From NCBI GenBank assembly GCA_023489375.1, contig JAMDCX010000066.1:1-13624 (forward strand): a stretch of 13,624 nucleotides of DNA, read 5' to 3'. How positions within the stretch are numbered: the stretch's first letter is position 1; each line of letters starts with the position of its first letter. The position numbers were made by a program, and so were the translations under genes. Below, piece by piece: positions 1-6,359 of this stretch. The notes under the pieces are model-generated. The model saw only the letters and a list, made by a program, of their open reading frames with translations, made no database searches and was not told where the DNA came from. Origin of the DNA: Planctomycetota bacterium. GTDB lineage: Bacteria > Planctomycetota > Phycisphaerae > WQYP01.

Positions 1-112
1 ACGCCAAGGTTTTGGCTCTGGCCAACGCCGGTAACAACAAGGCGATCAGCAAGGCAATAATTGAAATTACCACTAATAGTTCTACGAGGGTAAAAGCGTT
101 TTTACGTTTCAT
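1..112 (-). CDS. Prepilin-type N-terminal methylation protein, partial (runs off the left edge)
   Basis: Reading leftward from an ATG at 112-110, the frame stays open to the window edge and encodes about 37 residues. They begin with a short basic leader (MKRKNAFTLVELL) followed by a long hydrophobic helix ending LLPALARAK. This is the type IV prepilin/pseudopilin signal: cleavage is expected before the Phe of FTLVE, with Glu at mature position 5. Such proteins are processed by a PilD-type peptidase and anchored in the inner membrane. In planctomycetes and relatives the same N-terminus is common on large families of secreted proteins, so the remainder outside the window decides between pilin, pseudopilin and DUF1559-like protein. 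A weak ribosome site (AAAGAG, 118-123) precedes the ATG, and a terminator and promoter lie just upstream, so it is probably its own transcription unit. Identity of the N-terminal domain is secure; the full product is unknown. Confidence 0.85.
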   Translation of the reverse strand, partial: MKRKNAFTLVELLVVISIIALLIALLLPALARAKTLA

Positions 113-136
113 GTTGAATCTCTTTGCTAAGCGTTC

Positions 137-165
137 AATAAAAGTTTCCAGTTTTCAGCCGTCAA
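137..165 (-). promoter_or_regulatory. Candidate sigma70-type promoter for the prepilin-like gene
   Basis: On the minus strand a -35 box TTGACG (165-160) is followed after 17 bases by TTTATT (142-137), a 4/6 match to the -10 consensus. It lies directly downstream of the terminator and would start RNA near 130, about 18 bases before the prepilin ATG. Position and spacing are good; the -10 box is mediocre. Confidence 0.4.
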
Positions 166-169
166 TCGG

Positions 170-204
170 AAAAAAAGGGCCGGGAATTTTAATCTCCCCG
201 GCCC
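170..204 (-). terminator. Intrinsic terminator, minus strand
   Basis: An 8-bp perfect GC stem (GGGCCGGG at 177-184 and CCCGGCCC at 197-204) with a 12-base loop is followed on the minus strand by seven T residues (170-176 on the plus strand are A). This is a textbook Rho-independent terminator for leftward transcription. It would end the transcript of the PEP-CTERM gene (and of the small ORF at 189-308) before the prepilin-like gene. There is no T-run on the other side, so it works in one direction only. Confidence 0.85.
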
Positions 205-308
205 TCCCGTTGCCATCTATTACACAGTTTCCTGGCTTGCAAAAGCGCAGGCATAAGAACAACCATCACCAAGGCACTGACGGCCAACCCAAGGGCGGAT
301 GAGGACAT
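189..308 (-). CDS. Possible small membrane peptide, 39 residues
   Basis: An ATG at 308-306 opens a 39-codon frame ending at TAA (191-189) inside the loop of the terminator. The peptide starts MSSSALGLAVSALV, continues as one uninterrupted hydrophobic helix (about residues 5-23), then has a basic tail rich in Arg and Lys (QARKLCNRWQREGRGD). The helix ending MPALLQARKL resembles the end of the prepilin helix of the neighbouring gene (LLPALARAKTL), but the FTLVE cleavage motif is missing. The start codon is buried in a 9-bp hairpin (293-314), and the only upstream G-rich stretch is part of that hairpin. It may be a real small protein, a decayed prepilin-like gene, or chance. Confidence 0.3.
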   Translation of the reverse strand: MSSSALGLAVSALVMVVLMPALLQARKLCNRWQREGRGD

Positions 309-314
309 CCGCCC
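293..314. repeat. Perfect 9-bp hairpin between the PEP-CTERM gene and the terminator
   Basis: GGGCGGATG (293-301) and CATCCGCCC (306-314) form a perfect stem around a four-base loop AGGA. No T-run follows on either strand, so it is not a standard terminator. On the minus strand it contains the ATG of the possible small ORF. It may stabilise the 3' end of the PEP-CTERM mRNA or control access to that ATG. Confidence 0.6.
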
Positions 315-398
315 CCCATTGCTCTGCCACCGACTTTGCCGGTGCTGGTGGGGACTATTTTCACTACACCGCCACTGCGTGCGTTACTGCCCGCCGCG

Positions 399-1277
399 TC
401 AAACCGTCTTCCGTCGCTTCAGCAACAGCAGCAATCCTGCCGCACCGACGGCGAACAAGCCCAGCGTGGCCGGTTCGGGAACGGCATATAATTGAAACGC
501 ATTGAATAACGAAGTATTCACACCAGTACCCGCTATGGCAATGGTACCAGTATTATCCGGTGTTACGTTGCTGAATTCCTCGTAGTTCGTGCCCAGTTGA
601 TACGAAGCCAAGAGGTTAGGGTCGCTCATATTGTAGGTATATGTGTACGATGTGGTGGCCGCGGTTCCCTTGGTTAGATTAAGTGACACGGTTGGGGTGT
701 TGCCACCGGTCAGCACGCCTTGCGTGTATGCGGAATAAACATACACATCATAACTGCCGACGGGATTCAAGCCCGAAAGGGTAAGCGTATCGGGGCCCAG
801 CGGATTGCCTGGAGATGACTGATCTGACCCTGAACTGCCATTCCACGTCCCCCCCGGCCAATTGGCAAATGGTGCAAGGACTCCGCCGGATGGGTACACT
901 TTTCCATTTGTGGCGGAAACGTACCACGGTGATTGGTAGTTTGTGGCCCCATATTGTGTAAAGCTTGAAGGGGTAACTTCATCAAAAGTCCCCGTAATGC
1001 CTGTCGCATTGCCGTTGGAATCCAGTGGATTAAAGGTGATGTCATACGGAGCCGTCCCATTGGCTCCGTAAGCATTCCACTGATTATTGCCTATCGAAGG
1101 GGCGGCAGCTACCGTTCCGTTGCCTGGTGTGATCATATTACTTGGGCCCCAACCCAACACCACGCTCACTAAGACAGTTGCGGAGGCTGTACCAGCCAGC
1201 CCAGCTACCGTCATGGCAGCCAACGCCGCTACCGCCAAAGAACAACCACGAGAAACGGATGAACGACTGGAAAACAT
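399..1277 (-). CDS. PEP-CTERM sorting domain-containing exported protein
   Basis: A 292-residue secreted protein. It starts with a Sec signal peptide: basic n-region MFSSRSSVSRG, hydrophobic core rich in Ala, Val and Leu, and likely cleavage after ASA near residue 35. A Gly/Asn/Ser/Thr-rich body follows, with few charged residues, probably a beta-sandwich (the GLNPVGSYDVYVYS stretch is typical). It ends in a PEP-CTERM signal: VPEP at about 266-269, a hydrophobic helix, and a KRRK tail. Proteins of this type are recognised at the C-terminus by exosortase (EpsH/XrtA) and are thought to reach the outer surface or matrix; no exosortase gene is in the window. The start at 1277 has AAGGAG six bases upstream (1284-1289) and places the signal peptide at the N-terminus. 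A longer in-frame start at 1400 also has a ribosome site (AAGGAA, 1408-1413) and would add 41 non-hydrophobic residues. The specific function is unknown. Confidence 0.88.
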   Translation of the reverse strand: MFSSRSSVSRGCSLAVAALAAMTVAGLAGTASATVLVSVVLGWGPSNMITPGNGTVAAAPSIGNNQWNAYGANGTAPYDITFNPLDSNGNATGITGTFDEVTPSSFTQYGATNYQSPWYVSATNGKVYPSGGVLAPFANWPGGTWNGSSGSDQSSPGNPLGPDTLTLSGLNPVGSYDVYVYSAYTQGVLTGGNTPTVSLNLTKGTAATTSYTYTYNMSDPNLLASYQLGTNYEEFSNVTPDNTGTIAIAGTGVNTSLFNAFQLYAVPEPATLGLFAVGAAGLLLLLKRRKTV

Positions 1278-1628
1278 AAACAACTCCTTGTACTCCGCTC
1301 CCTTATAGTCGCGTCTCGGTAAATGGTCCATTGACCGAATGGACGACGGTTTGCCGCACACATCTGCAGCGGATGTAACGATACTGGATTTGTTACTCAT
1401 ACTATATTTCCTTATATAAGGAACTACTTTGCTCTCCCACTGCCACCAACCACACGGTTGGCAAATCTGCAGTTGAGAACTCCATGAATCAAACTTTAAG
1501 TCAGCCCGCCATGGCCAACTTGCCTGTGAAAACCTTTCCGCCGTTATCGCCTCCTTTCCCTAATACTCACGCCGACGGCAGGCATGTTAACAAGTAATTG
1601 CACTGCTCAAGTTTTAATTACTGAAGAT
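1278..1628 (-). promoter_or_regulatory. Long leader of the PEP-CTERM gene
   Basis: If transcription starts at the promoter at 1629-1657, the RNA has about 345 untranslated bases before the ATG at 1277. The stretch contains a 16-base perfect palindrome TTCCTTATATAAGGAA (1408-1423), a 6-bp hairpin CCAACC/GGTTGG with a four-base loop (1446-1461), a purine-rich part near 1545-1565, and the alternative in-frame start at 1400. I do not recognise a known riboswitch in it. The palindrome overlaps the ribosome site of the 1400 start, so it could be an operator or a translational switch. Confidence 0.4.
1430..1445 (-). promoter_or_regulatory. Weak sigma54-like -24/-12 element
   Basis: The minus strand reads TGGCAG, five bases, then GAGCA. 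The invariant GG and GC are at the correct 10-base spacing of a -24/-12 promoter, but three other consensus positions differ (TGGCAC-N5-TTGCA). It would start RNA near 1418-1420, within the palindrome. PEP-CTERM genes in some proteobacteria are controlled by RpoN with PrsK/PrsR, which is why I record it. Alone, the match could easily be chance. Confidence 0.18.
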
Positions 1629-1657
1629 AATATACACCATATCGTAGAGTAAGTCAA
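1629..1657 (-). promoter_or_regulatory. Sigma70-type promoter for the PEP-CTERM gene
   Basis: On the minus strand TTGACT (1657-1652) is followed, after exactly 17 bases, by TATATT (1634-1629). Both boxes are 5/6 matches to consensus with ideal spacing, in AT-rich DNA and facing the PEP-CTERM gene. The predicted RNA start is near 1622, which implies a long leader. Confidence 0.6.
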
Positions 1658-1939
1658 GAGCGAGAAAACAAAATCACCGAGTAAAAGACATAAATTACGC
1701 AAATGGGAATAAATCTGCTATTAGTATATGAATAGTGCTTATATTATCGAATAGCAGTTTTACATTCTTTACCGCAAAATTGTAACCGCCCCTGACCCCA
1801 TCATTGAGTCAAACTGTCGACGGTATAAGTGGTTCCGATTCGCTTTTGGGTACGCAGCACACGTTGTATTACGGACTTTCAGAGTGCCCTGGTCAACATT
1901 TCGTGAACGGTTAGAAATGGGCTACACCCCGTGGCGACT
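1658..1939. other. Intergenic DNA between the PEP-CTERM promoter and fumC, no gene seen
   Basis: The first half is AT-rich and contains 8-bp inverted arms CTGCTATT (1715-1722) and AATAGCAG (1750-1757) around a 27-base AT-rich spacer. The second half, from about 1780, is of mixed composition and includes CCCCTGACCCC near 1792-1802, a motif reminiscent of the ends of REP-associated transposase elements. A 12-base direct repeat (GCAGCACACGTT) lies at 1854-1865 and again at 1954-1965, the second copy inside the last codons of fumC. No convincing terminator for fumC and no credible ORF was found. Confidence 0.5.
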
Positions 1940-3370
1940 TCAACCTGATACCGGCAGCACACGTTCAGACGGATCTACCATCGCGGCAGGATCCAGTAGT
2001 TGGGTTAGTTGCTCAGCAGTTAATTTGGTCTTGGCCGCAGCCACCTCACGAATAGTTTTACCGTTAAGGGCGGCATCTTTAGCCAAAGAAGCGGCCGCTT
2101 CATAGCCGATCACCGGAGCCAGGGCGGTGGCCAGCATGAGTCCGGCTTCCACCAGTTCCGGCCCGCGTTTAGTGGGTTTAATGCCCAGTATACATTGAGC
2201 CGCAAAGTTGGCGCTGGCCCGGCCCAGCAGACGGATGGATTCCAGCAGCCCGGCTCCTGCCACCGGCATGGCGACAATGAGTTCAAAGTTTCCGCTCGCG
2301 GCGGCGGCAGTCACGGTGGTATCGTTGCCAATAACACGCTGGCAAACCATTAACACACTTTCCGCAATAACGGGATTCACTTTGCCCGGCATAATGGAGC
2401 TGCCCGGCTGTACTGCGGGAATTTCAATTTCGCCCAGACCAGCGCGTGGACCGCAGCTCATCCAGCGGATGTCATTGGCTATTTTGGTCAGGCTGATGGC
2501 AATATTTTTCATTACTCCGGAAGCAAAGGCCAGACTGTCCAGGGTGGATTGGGCCTGAAAATGATTCGTGGTTTCATGTACATGAATGCCCAGCCACCCG
2601 GAGAGCAGATGGCAAACTTCAGCGGCAAATTTGGGATGGGCGTTAATCCCGGTGCCCACAGCGGTTCCGCCCAAGGCCACTTCGGATAATTCATTTTCCG
2701 CAGTCTGTAATCGCCGGCCGGCACGTTCAATCTGGCCGGCAAAGCCGGAAAATTCCTGCCCCATGCGGATGGGAGTGGCGTCCTGCAGATGGGTGCGGCC
2801 GGTTTTAATCACATTCCATGTGGCGGATTTCTGCCGCAAGAGCGCATTTTCAAGTTGCTCCAGACCCGGGCGAAGAATCTGTTTGATTTCCACCAGTGCC
2901 GCCACATGCAATGCGGTGGGAATGACATCGTTGCTGGATTGGCCCATATTTACATGATCATTGGGGTGCACCGGTGCTTTGTCGCCGCGCTGGCCGCCCA
3001 GAAGTTCATTGGCCCGGCTGGCGAGCACTTCGTTGACATTCATATTGGTACTGGTGCCCGAACCAGTCTGATAAATGTCCACAGGAAATTGATCCGCCAA
3101 TTTTCCGGCGGTAACCTCATCGGCCGCGTCGGCAATAGCCTGGGCTTTTTTGGCATCCAGAAGGCCTAATTGCCGATTGATAATCGCCGCTGCCTTTTTC
3201 AACAGGGCCAGGGCGCGGATAAATGTATCGGGCATAGGTTGACCGGAAATCGGAAAATTCTGCATGGCCCGCAGAGTCTGAACACCATAATAGGCGTCTA
3301 TCGGTACCTCCAGCGGTCCCATAGAATCTTTTTCAATCCGGGTATTTTTAACATTTGGTTCCTTAGTCAT
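1940..3370 (-). CDS. fumC: Class II fumarate hydratase
   Basis: A 476-residue enzyme of the fumarase/aspartase superfamily, reversibly hydrating fumarate to L-malate in the TCA cycle in the cytoplasm. Visible motifs in order: TGSGTSTNMN (102-111), HPNDHVN (135-141), SSND (145-148), TGRTHLQDATP with catalytic His194, and the superfamily signature GSSIMPGKVNP (323-333) carrying the mobile-loop catalytic Ser. TGSGT, the fumarase-like THLQDATP and the absence of aspartase-specific spacing favour fumarase over aspartate ammonia-lyase, although YYGVQTLRAMQNFPIS near the N-terminus is aspartase-like. The length is normal. The ATG at 3370 has a strong ribosome site AAAGGAGT (3379-3386), nine bases away. 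It is divergent from the SNF2 gene and appears monocistronic. Confidence 0.95.
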   Translation of the reverse strand: MTKEPNVKNTRIEKDSMGPLEVPIDAYYGVQTLRAMQNFPISGQPMPDTFIRALALLKKAAAIINRQLGLLDAKKAQAIADAADEVTAGKLADQFPVDIYQTGSGTSTNMNVNEVLASRANELLGGQRGDKAPVHPNDHVNMGQSSNDVIPTALHVAALVEIKQILRPGLEQLENALLRQKSATWNVIKTGRTHLQDATPIRMGQEFSGFAGQIERAGRRLQTAENELSEVALGGTAVGTGINAHPKFAAEVCHLLSGWLGIHVHETTNHFQAQSTLDSLAFASGVMKNIAISLTKIANDIRWMSCGPRAGLGEIEIPAVQPGSSIMPGKVNPVIAESVLMVCQRVIGNDTTVTAAAASGNFELIVAMPVAGAGLLESIRLLGRASANFAAQCILGIKPTKRGPELVEAGLMLATALAPVIGYEAAASLAKDAALNGKTIREVAAAKTKLTAEQLTQLLDPAAMVDPSERVLPVSG

Positions 3371-3388
3371 GCCATTACACTCCTTTTG

Positions 3389-3413
3389 TTACGCCGATAC
3401 TTTAGCGGCGTAA
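3389..3413 (-). promoter_or_regulatory. Leader hairpin directly upstream of the fumC ribosome site
   Basis: TTACGCCG (3389-3396) and CGGCGTAA (3406-3413) are perfect 8-bp inverted arms around a nine-base loop. The stem ends two bases from the Shine-Dalgarno sequence of fumC and lies downstream of its predicted promoter. No T-run follows, so it is not a terminator. It could be an operator or an mRNA-stabilising stem. Confidence 0.5.
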
Positions 3414-3442
3414 TAACAAACTTCAAATACAGCTTATATATC

Positions 3443-3470
3443 ATTATGACGGAAAAGTGGAAAATGCCAA
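3443..3470 (-). promoter_or_regulatory. Candidate sigma70-type promoter for fumC
   Basis: Minus strand TTGGCA (3470-3465), a 16-base spacer and CATAAT (3448-3443): each box is one base off consensus. The predicted RNA start is near 3435, giving a leader of about 65 bases that contains the hairpin at 3389-3413. Confidence 0.5.
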
Positions 3471-3578
3471 GAGCCAGCACTATTTCTGGGTGCGGCCAGA
3501 AATTATGGCATTCAAATCAATACCTGTCTGAGAGCATCCACTGGCAATGTTGTACCAACGGTTCCTTGGAGGGCTACG

Positions 3579-3595
3579 GCGGGCGAGACGCCCGC
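3579..3595. repeat. REP-like hairpin, GCGGGCG / CGCCCGC
   Basis: A 7-bp perfect GC stem with a three-base loop AGA, set in the context CTACGGCGGGCGAGACGCCC. Hairpins of this kind are abundant as dispersed intergenic repeats in planctomycetes, verrucomicrobia and some other phyla (general knowledge). No T-run is adjacent, so it is not a terminator. Confidence 0.55.
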
Positions 3596-3617
3596 AATCC
3601 CAGGAAACATCTTTAAT

Positions 3618-3668
3618 ATACAAACAAGTGGCGGCGGATGGGCTTTTGCCAAAAAATATGGCCGCACT
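3618..3668 (+). repeat. Copy of the group II intron target sequence, without intron
   Basis: These 51 bases align without gaps to the 5' exon at 13338-13288 (minus strand), 39 of 51 identical. The last 15 bases are nearly the same in both, including ATATGG (3656-3661) and CGCACT (3663-3668), which correspond to IBS2 and IBS1 of the intron. IBS1 differs only in its last base, C to T, which can still pair with EBS1 through a G-U wobble. The intron would insert after 3668, but the sequence continues uninterrupted. It may be a copy of a dispersed repeat or a decayed gene end. Confidence 0.6.
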
Positions 3669-3784
3669 CCTATTTCTTATCAGCGTGGAAATCGTTATGA
3701 TCCTGCTGATGACCACGACGTGGATGCAGGCAGGGGGGGTAATCTATGTCGCGGGCGCTGGTTTTGTATAAGGAAAATTGTGCT

Positions 3785-6352
3785 ATGCCGACCAAAACTA
3801 AAAACACAGTTGCTAAAAATAACCGCTTGCACGCCAAGCCGGTCAAGCTCTCACGGGTGATACCGCCACCGGCCATGTCCCTGGAGGAATGGCAGGTCGC
3901 CTTGCGGCGGCAATACGGGCAGGAACAAAAGTTCGGCTTGCGGAATCTCGGAGATCAAAGCGTGTTTTCAGATTTTGAAGTCAGTAATCCTGCTACCGGT
4001 GGGCTGTATCGTGTGGCGATACGAGGTGAAAAACTGGGGGATAATTATTGCTCCTGCCCGGATTTTACCACCAATACGCTGGGGACCTGCAAACATATCG
4101 AATTTACATTGTGGAAGCTGCGGCAGGATCGTACAACAGCGGCCATATTGGAACAGGGATATCAGGCTCCCTATAGTTCGGTATATCTACGTTACGGCGC
4201 ACAGCGCGAAGTGCGCTTCCGCGCCGGAACGGAATGTCCAGTAAGTCTGCAAAAACTGGCAGCCAACTATTTTGATTCCACAGGATTACTGCGACCGGAG
4301 ATGGTGACCTCATTTGATCAATTTCTTTCCGCAGCCGGCGCCATTGAACATGATCTGCGCTGTTATGATGATGCCCTGGAATTTATTGCCGAACAACATG
4401 ACGCGGTGGCGCGGTCGAGCATTTTACAGAAGGCATTTCCACTGGGACCGGACAGTCCCGCCATGGACAAGCTGATTAAAGTGCCGCTGTATCCGTATCA
4501 ACGTGTGGGGGCCTTGTTTGCCGCTCGTGCCGGGCGCTGCCTCATTGGCGATGAAATGGGGCTTGGCAAAACCATTCAGGCCATAGCCGCTGTAGAAATC
4601 ATGGCCCAACATTTCGGAGCGCAGCGCGTACTGGTAATCTGTCCCACATCCCTGAAACACCAGTGGTTACGGGAAATTGAAAAATTCGTTACCCGAAACG
4701 CAACTGTAATCGGCGGCTTACGCATGCGACGGGAACAGGGCTTCCTCGCCGACACATTCTACAAAATCACAAATTACGACACCATTCGCCGTGATCTGGA
4801 CCTCATTGAAAAATGGTCCCCTGATATGGTGATTCTGGATGAAGCGCAACGGATCAAAAACTGGAATACCATTGCCGCCCGGAGTATTAAACAGATTCAA
4901 AGTCCCTATGCCATCGTGTTGACGGGAACGCCGCTGGAAAATCGTCTGGAAGAACTGGTATCGGTGGTGCAGTTTGTGGATCGACACCGGCTGGGGCCGA
5001 CGTTCCAGTTTCTCCATGAGCATCAAATTCACGATCCAGCAAGCGGGCGCGTGGTGGGCTACCGGAATCTGGATTCCATTGGACGCACGCTGGCTCCCAT
5101 TCTTATTCGACGAAAAAAAGATGCCGTGCTGCGGGAATTACCTGAACGTCTGGATAAAAACTTTTTTGTTCCCATGACGCCGCAGCAGCTTAAGCATCAT
5201 GATGAAAATCGTGAGATTGTCGCCCGGATTGTGGGGCGGTGGCGGAAAACGCATTATCTTTCCGAGGTTGATCGGCAACGCCTGATGATCGCGCTGCAGA
5301 ATATGCGCATGAGCTGTGACAGCACCTATTTACTGGATCAGCAAAGTGATTTTGGATACAAGGCCGATGAACTTATCACGTTGCTGGAGGAATGGCTGGA
5401 GCGTCCTGAGGAAAAGGTCGTGATTTTCAGTCAGTGGCTGCGCATGCATGAACTTCTGGTGCGGCGTATGACGGGACGAACCTGGGAACATGTCTTATTC
5501 CATGGCGGGGTTCCCAGTACGCAACGCGGGGCGCTGGTAGATCGATTCCGCGAGGATAAAAAGTGCCGGGCTTTTCTGGCTACGGACGCGGGCGGCGTGG
5601 GCTTAAATTTGCAACATGCGGCGGCAGTGGTGGTCAATGTGGATTTGCCTTGGAATCCGGCGGTATTGGAGCAACGTATTGGCCGGGTTCACCGTCTGGG
5701 CCAGAAACGGCCGGTGCGGGTGATTAATTTTGTGGCCAAAGGCGGCATTGAAGAGGGTATGTTGTCGGTTCTGAAATTTAAGAAGTCCTTATTTTCCGGT
5801 GTGCTGGATCAGGGCGAATCTACCATCATGCTGGGCGGATCACGGCTGAAAAAGTTTATTGAAACTGTGGAACAGACCACCGGCGCAATACCGGAAGCGG
5901 TAACAGAGGAAACGTCGGCATCCGCGGGGACAACGGCGGTGCCAGGTGCCGTTGAAAATGAAACAGATATTGCGACGTTATCGGAGACGGAGACGGAGAC
6001 GGAGACGGAGAATGGTGTTTTAACTGGCGCGGAAAACGTTACATCCACCGCGAGAGTGTCAACAGCGACAGGCCAGAAACCCGGTGCAGTCAACGCCGGC
6101 AATCCATGGGCGGGATTACTGCAAATAGGGTTGAATGTATTGGAGCAGTTAGCGGCACAAACGGGATCGTCCATACAGCCGACGGAGGGGGCCAAAGCCA
6201 CCTCTGCCAATCGACCAGCAGGGATATCTATCATTGGTCGAGATGAGCACACTGGTGAATCCTATCTGAAATTGCCGGTTCCCAGCCCGGAAGTTCTGGA
6301 ACAGGCTCTGGGAGCCATTGGCAAGCTTTTGGAGCAATTTTCACGGCATTAA
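3785..6352 (+). CDS. SWIM zinc finger SNF2-family DEAD/DEAH-like helicase
   Basis: An 855-residue ATP-dependent DNA translocase of the Swi2/Snf2 superfamily (SF2). A SWIM zinc finger (CSC then CKH, about 89-104) lies near the N-terminus. The helicase core follows: motif I GDEMGLGKT (255-263), motif II DEAQ (352-355), motif III TGTPLEN (380-386), motif V ATDAGGVGLN (about 598-608) and motif VI QRIGRVHRLGQ (about 629-640). Such proteins remodel protein-DNA complexes; bacterial members are linked to transcription recycling, repair or defence, and no neighbour here indicates which. After the core comes a low-complexity Glu/Thr/Ala-rich linker with an (ET)n run, then a short amphipathic C-terminal segment. 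The ATG at 3785 has AAGGA ten bases upstream; an earlier in-frame ATG at 3746 would add 13 residues and has only a poly-G run before it. It converges with the next gene, 7 bases away and with no terminator. Confidence 0.92.
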   Translation: MPTKTKNTVAKNNRLHAKPVKLSRVIPPPAMSLEEWQVALRRQYGQEQKFGLRNLGDQSVFSDFEVSNPATGGLYRVAIRGEKLGDNYCSCPDFTTNTLGTCKHIEFTLWKLRQDRTTAAILEQGYQAPYSSVYLRYGAQREVRFRAGTECPVSLQKLAANYFDSTGLLRPEMVTSFDQFLSAAGAIEHDLRCYDDALEFIAEQHDAVARSSILQKAFPLGPDSPAMDKLIKVPLYPYQRVGALFAARAGRCLIGDEMGLGKTIQAIAAVEIMAQHFGAQRVLVICPTSLKHQWLREIEKFVTRNATVIGGLRMRREQGFLADTFYKITNYDTIRRDLDLIEKWSPDMVILDEAQRIKNWNTIAARSIKQIQSPYAIVLTGTPLENRLEELVSVVQFVDRHRLGPTFQFLHEHQIHDPASGRVVGYRNLDSIGRTLAPILIRRKKDAVLRELPERLDKNFFVPMTPQQLKHHDENREIVARIVGRWRKTHYLSEVDRQRLMIALQNMRMSCDSTYLLDQQSDFGYKADELITLLEEWLERPEEKVVIFSQWLRMHELLVRRMTGRTWEHVLFHGGVPSTQRGALVDRFREDKKCRAFLATDAGGVGLNLQHAAAVVVNVDLPWNPAVLEQRIGRVHRLGQKRPVRVINFVAKGGIEEGMLSVLKFKKSLFSGVLDQGESTIMLGGSRLKKFIETVEQTTGAIPEAVTEETSASAGTTAVPGAVENETDIATLSETETETETENGVLTGAENVTSTARVSTATGQKPGAVNAGNPWAGLLQIGLNVLEQLAAQTGSSIQPTEGAKATSANRPAGISIIGRDEHTGESYLKLPVPSPEVLEQALGAIGKLLEQFSRH
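5983..6010 (+). repeat. Hexanucleotide repeat GGAGAC inside the SNF2 gene
   Basis: Four full copies of GGAGAC plus a partial fifth encode ETETETETE in the linker after the helicase core. The unit is two codons, so gain or loss would change linker length without breaking the frame. Confidence 0.85.
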
Positions 6353-6359
6353 CATAATA

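Larger units (their letters stand above)
3471..3784. other. Intergenic block upstream of the SNF2 gene, repeat-like and probably non-coding
   Basis: No ORF here is convincing. The block holds a GC-rich hairpin (3579-3595), a 51-base segment resembling the group II intron 5' exon at the right end of the window (3618-3668), and a G7 run at 3733-3739. One frame reads AGETPAIPG across the hairpin, a translation typical of dispersed GC-rich intergenic repeats. A TATGAT at 3696-3701 could be a -10 box for the SNF2 gene, but the matching -35 position (TTTCTT) is poor. Confidence 0.45.

Noticed and set aside
12..302. 96-codon plus-strand ORF at the left edge
   Set aside because: It is antisense to the prepilin N-terminus and runs through the terminator. 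The minus-strand reading is clearly the real one.
1278..1628. c-di-GMP (GEMM) or other known riboswitch in the PEP-CTERM leader
   Set aside because: The conserved GEMM core sequences are not present, and I could not match any other class.
1854..1965. 12-base direct repeat GCAGCACACGTT spaced exactly 100 bases
   Set aside because: One copy is in the last codons of fumC and the similarity does not extend beyond 12 bases. It is probably chance and insufficient to claim a duplication.
3673..3701. Promoter for the SNF2 gene (TTTCTT, 17 bases, TATGAT)
   Set aside because: The -10 box is acceptable but the -35 box is poor, so I mention it only in the intergenic entry.
5809..6252. 147-codon minus-strand ORF rich in Val, Ser and Ala
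   Set aside because: It is a shadow of the low-complexity tail of the SNF2 gene; its SVSVSV run is the reverse reading of the GGAGAC repeat.
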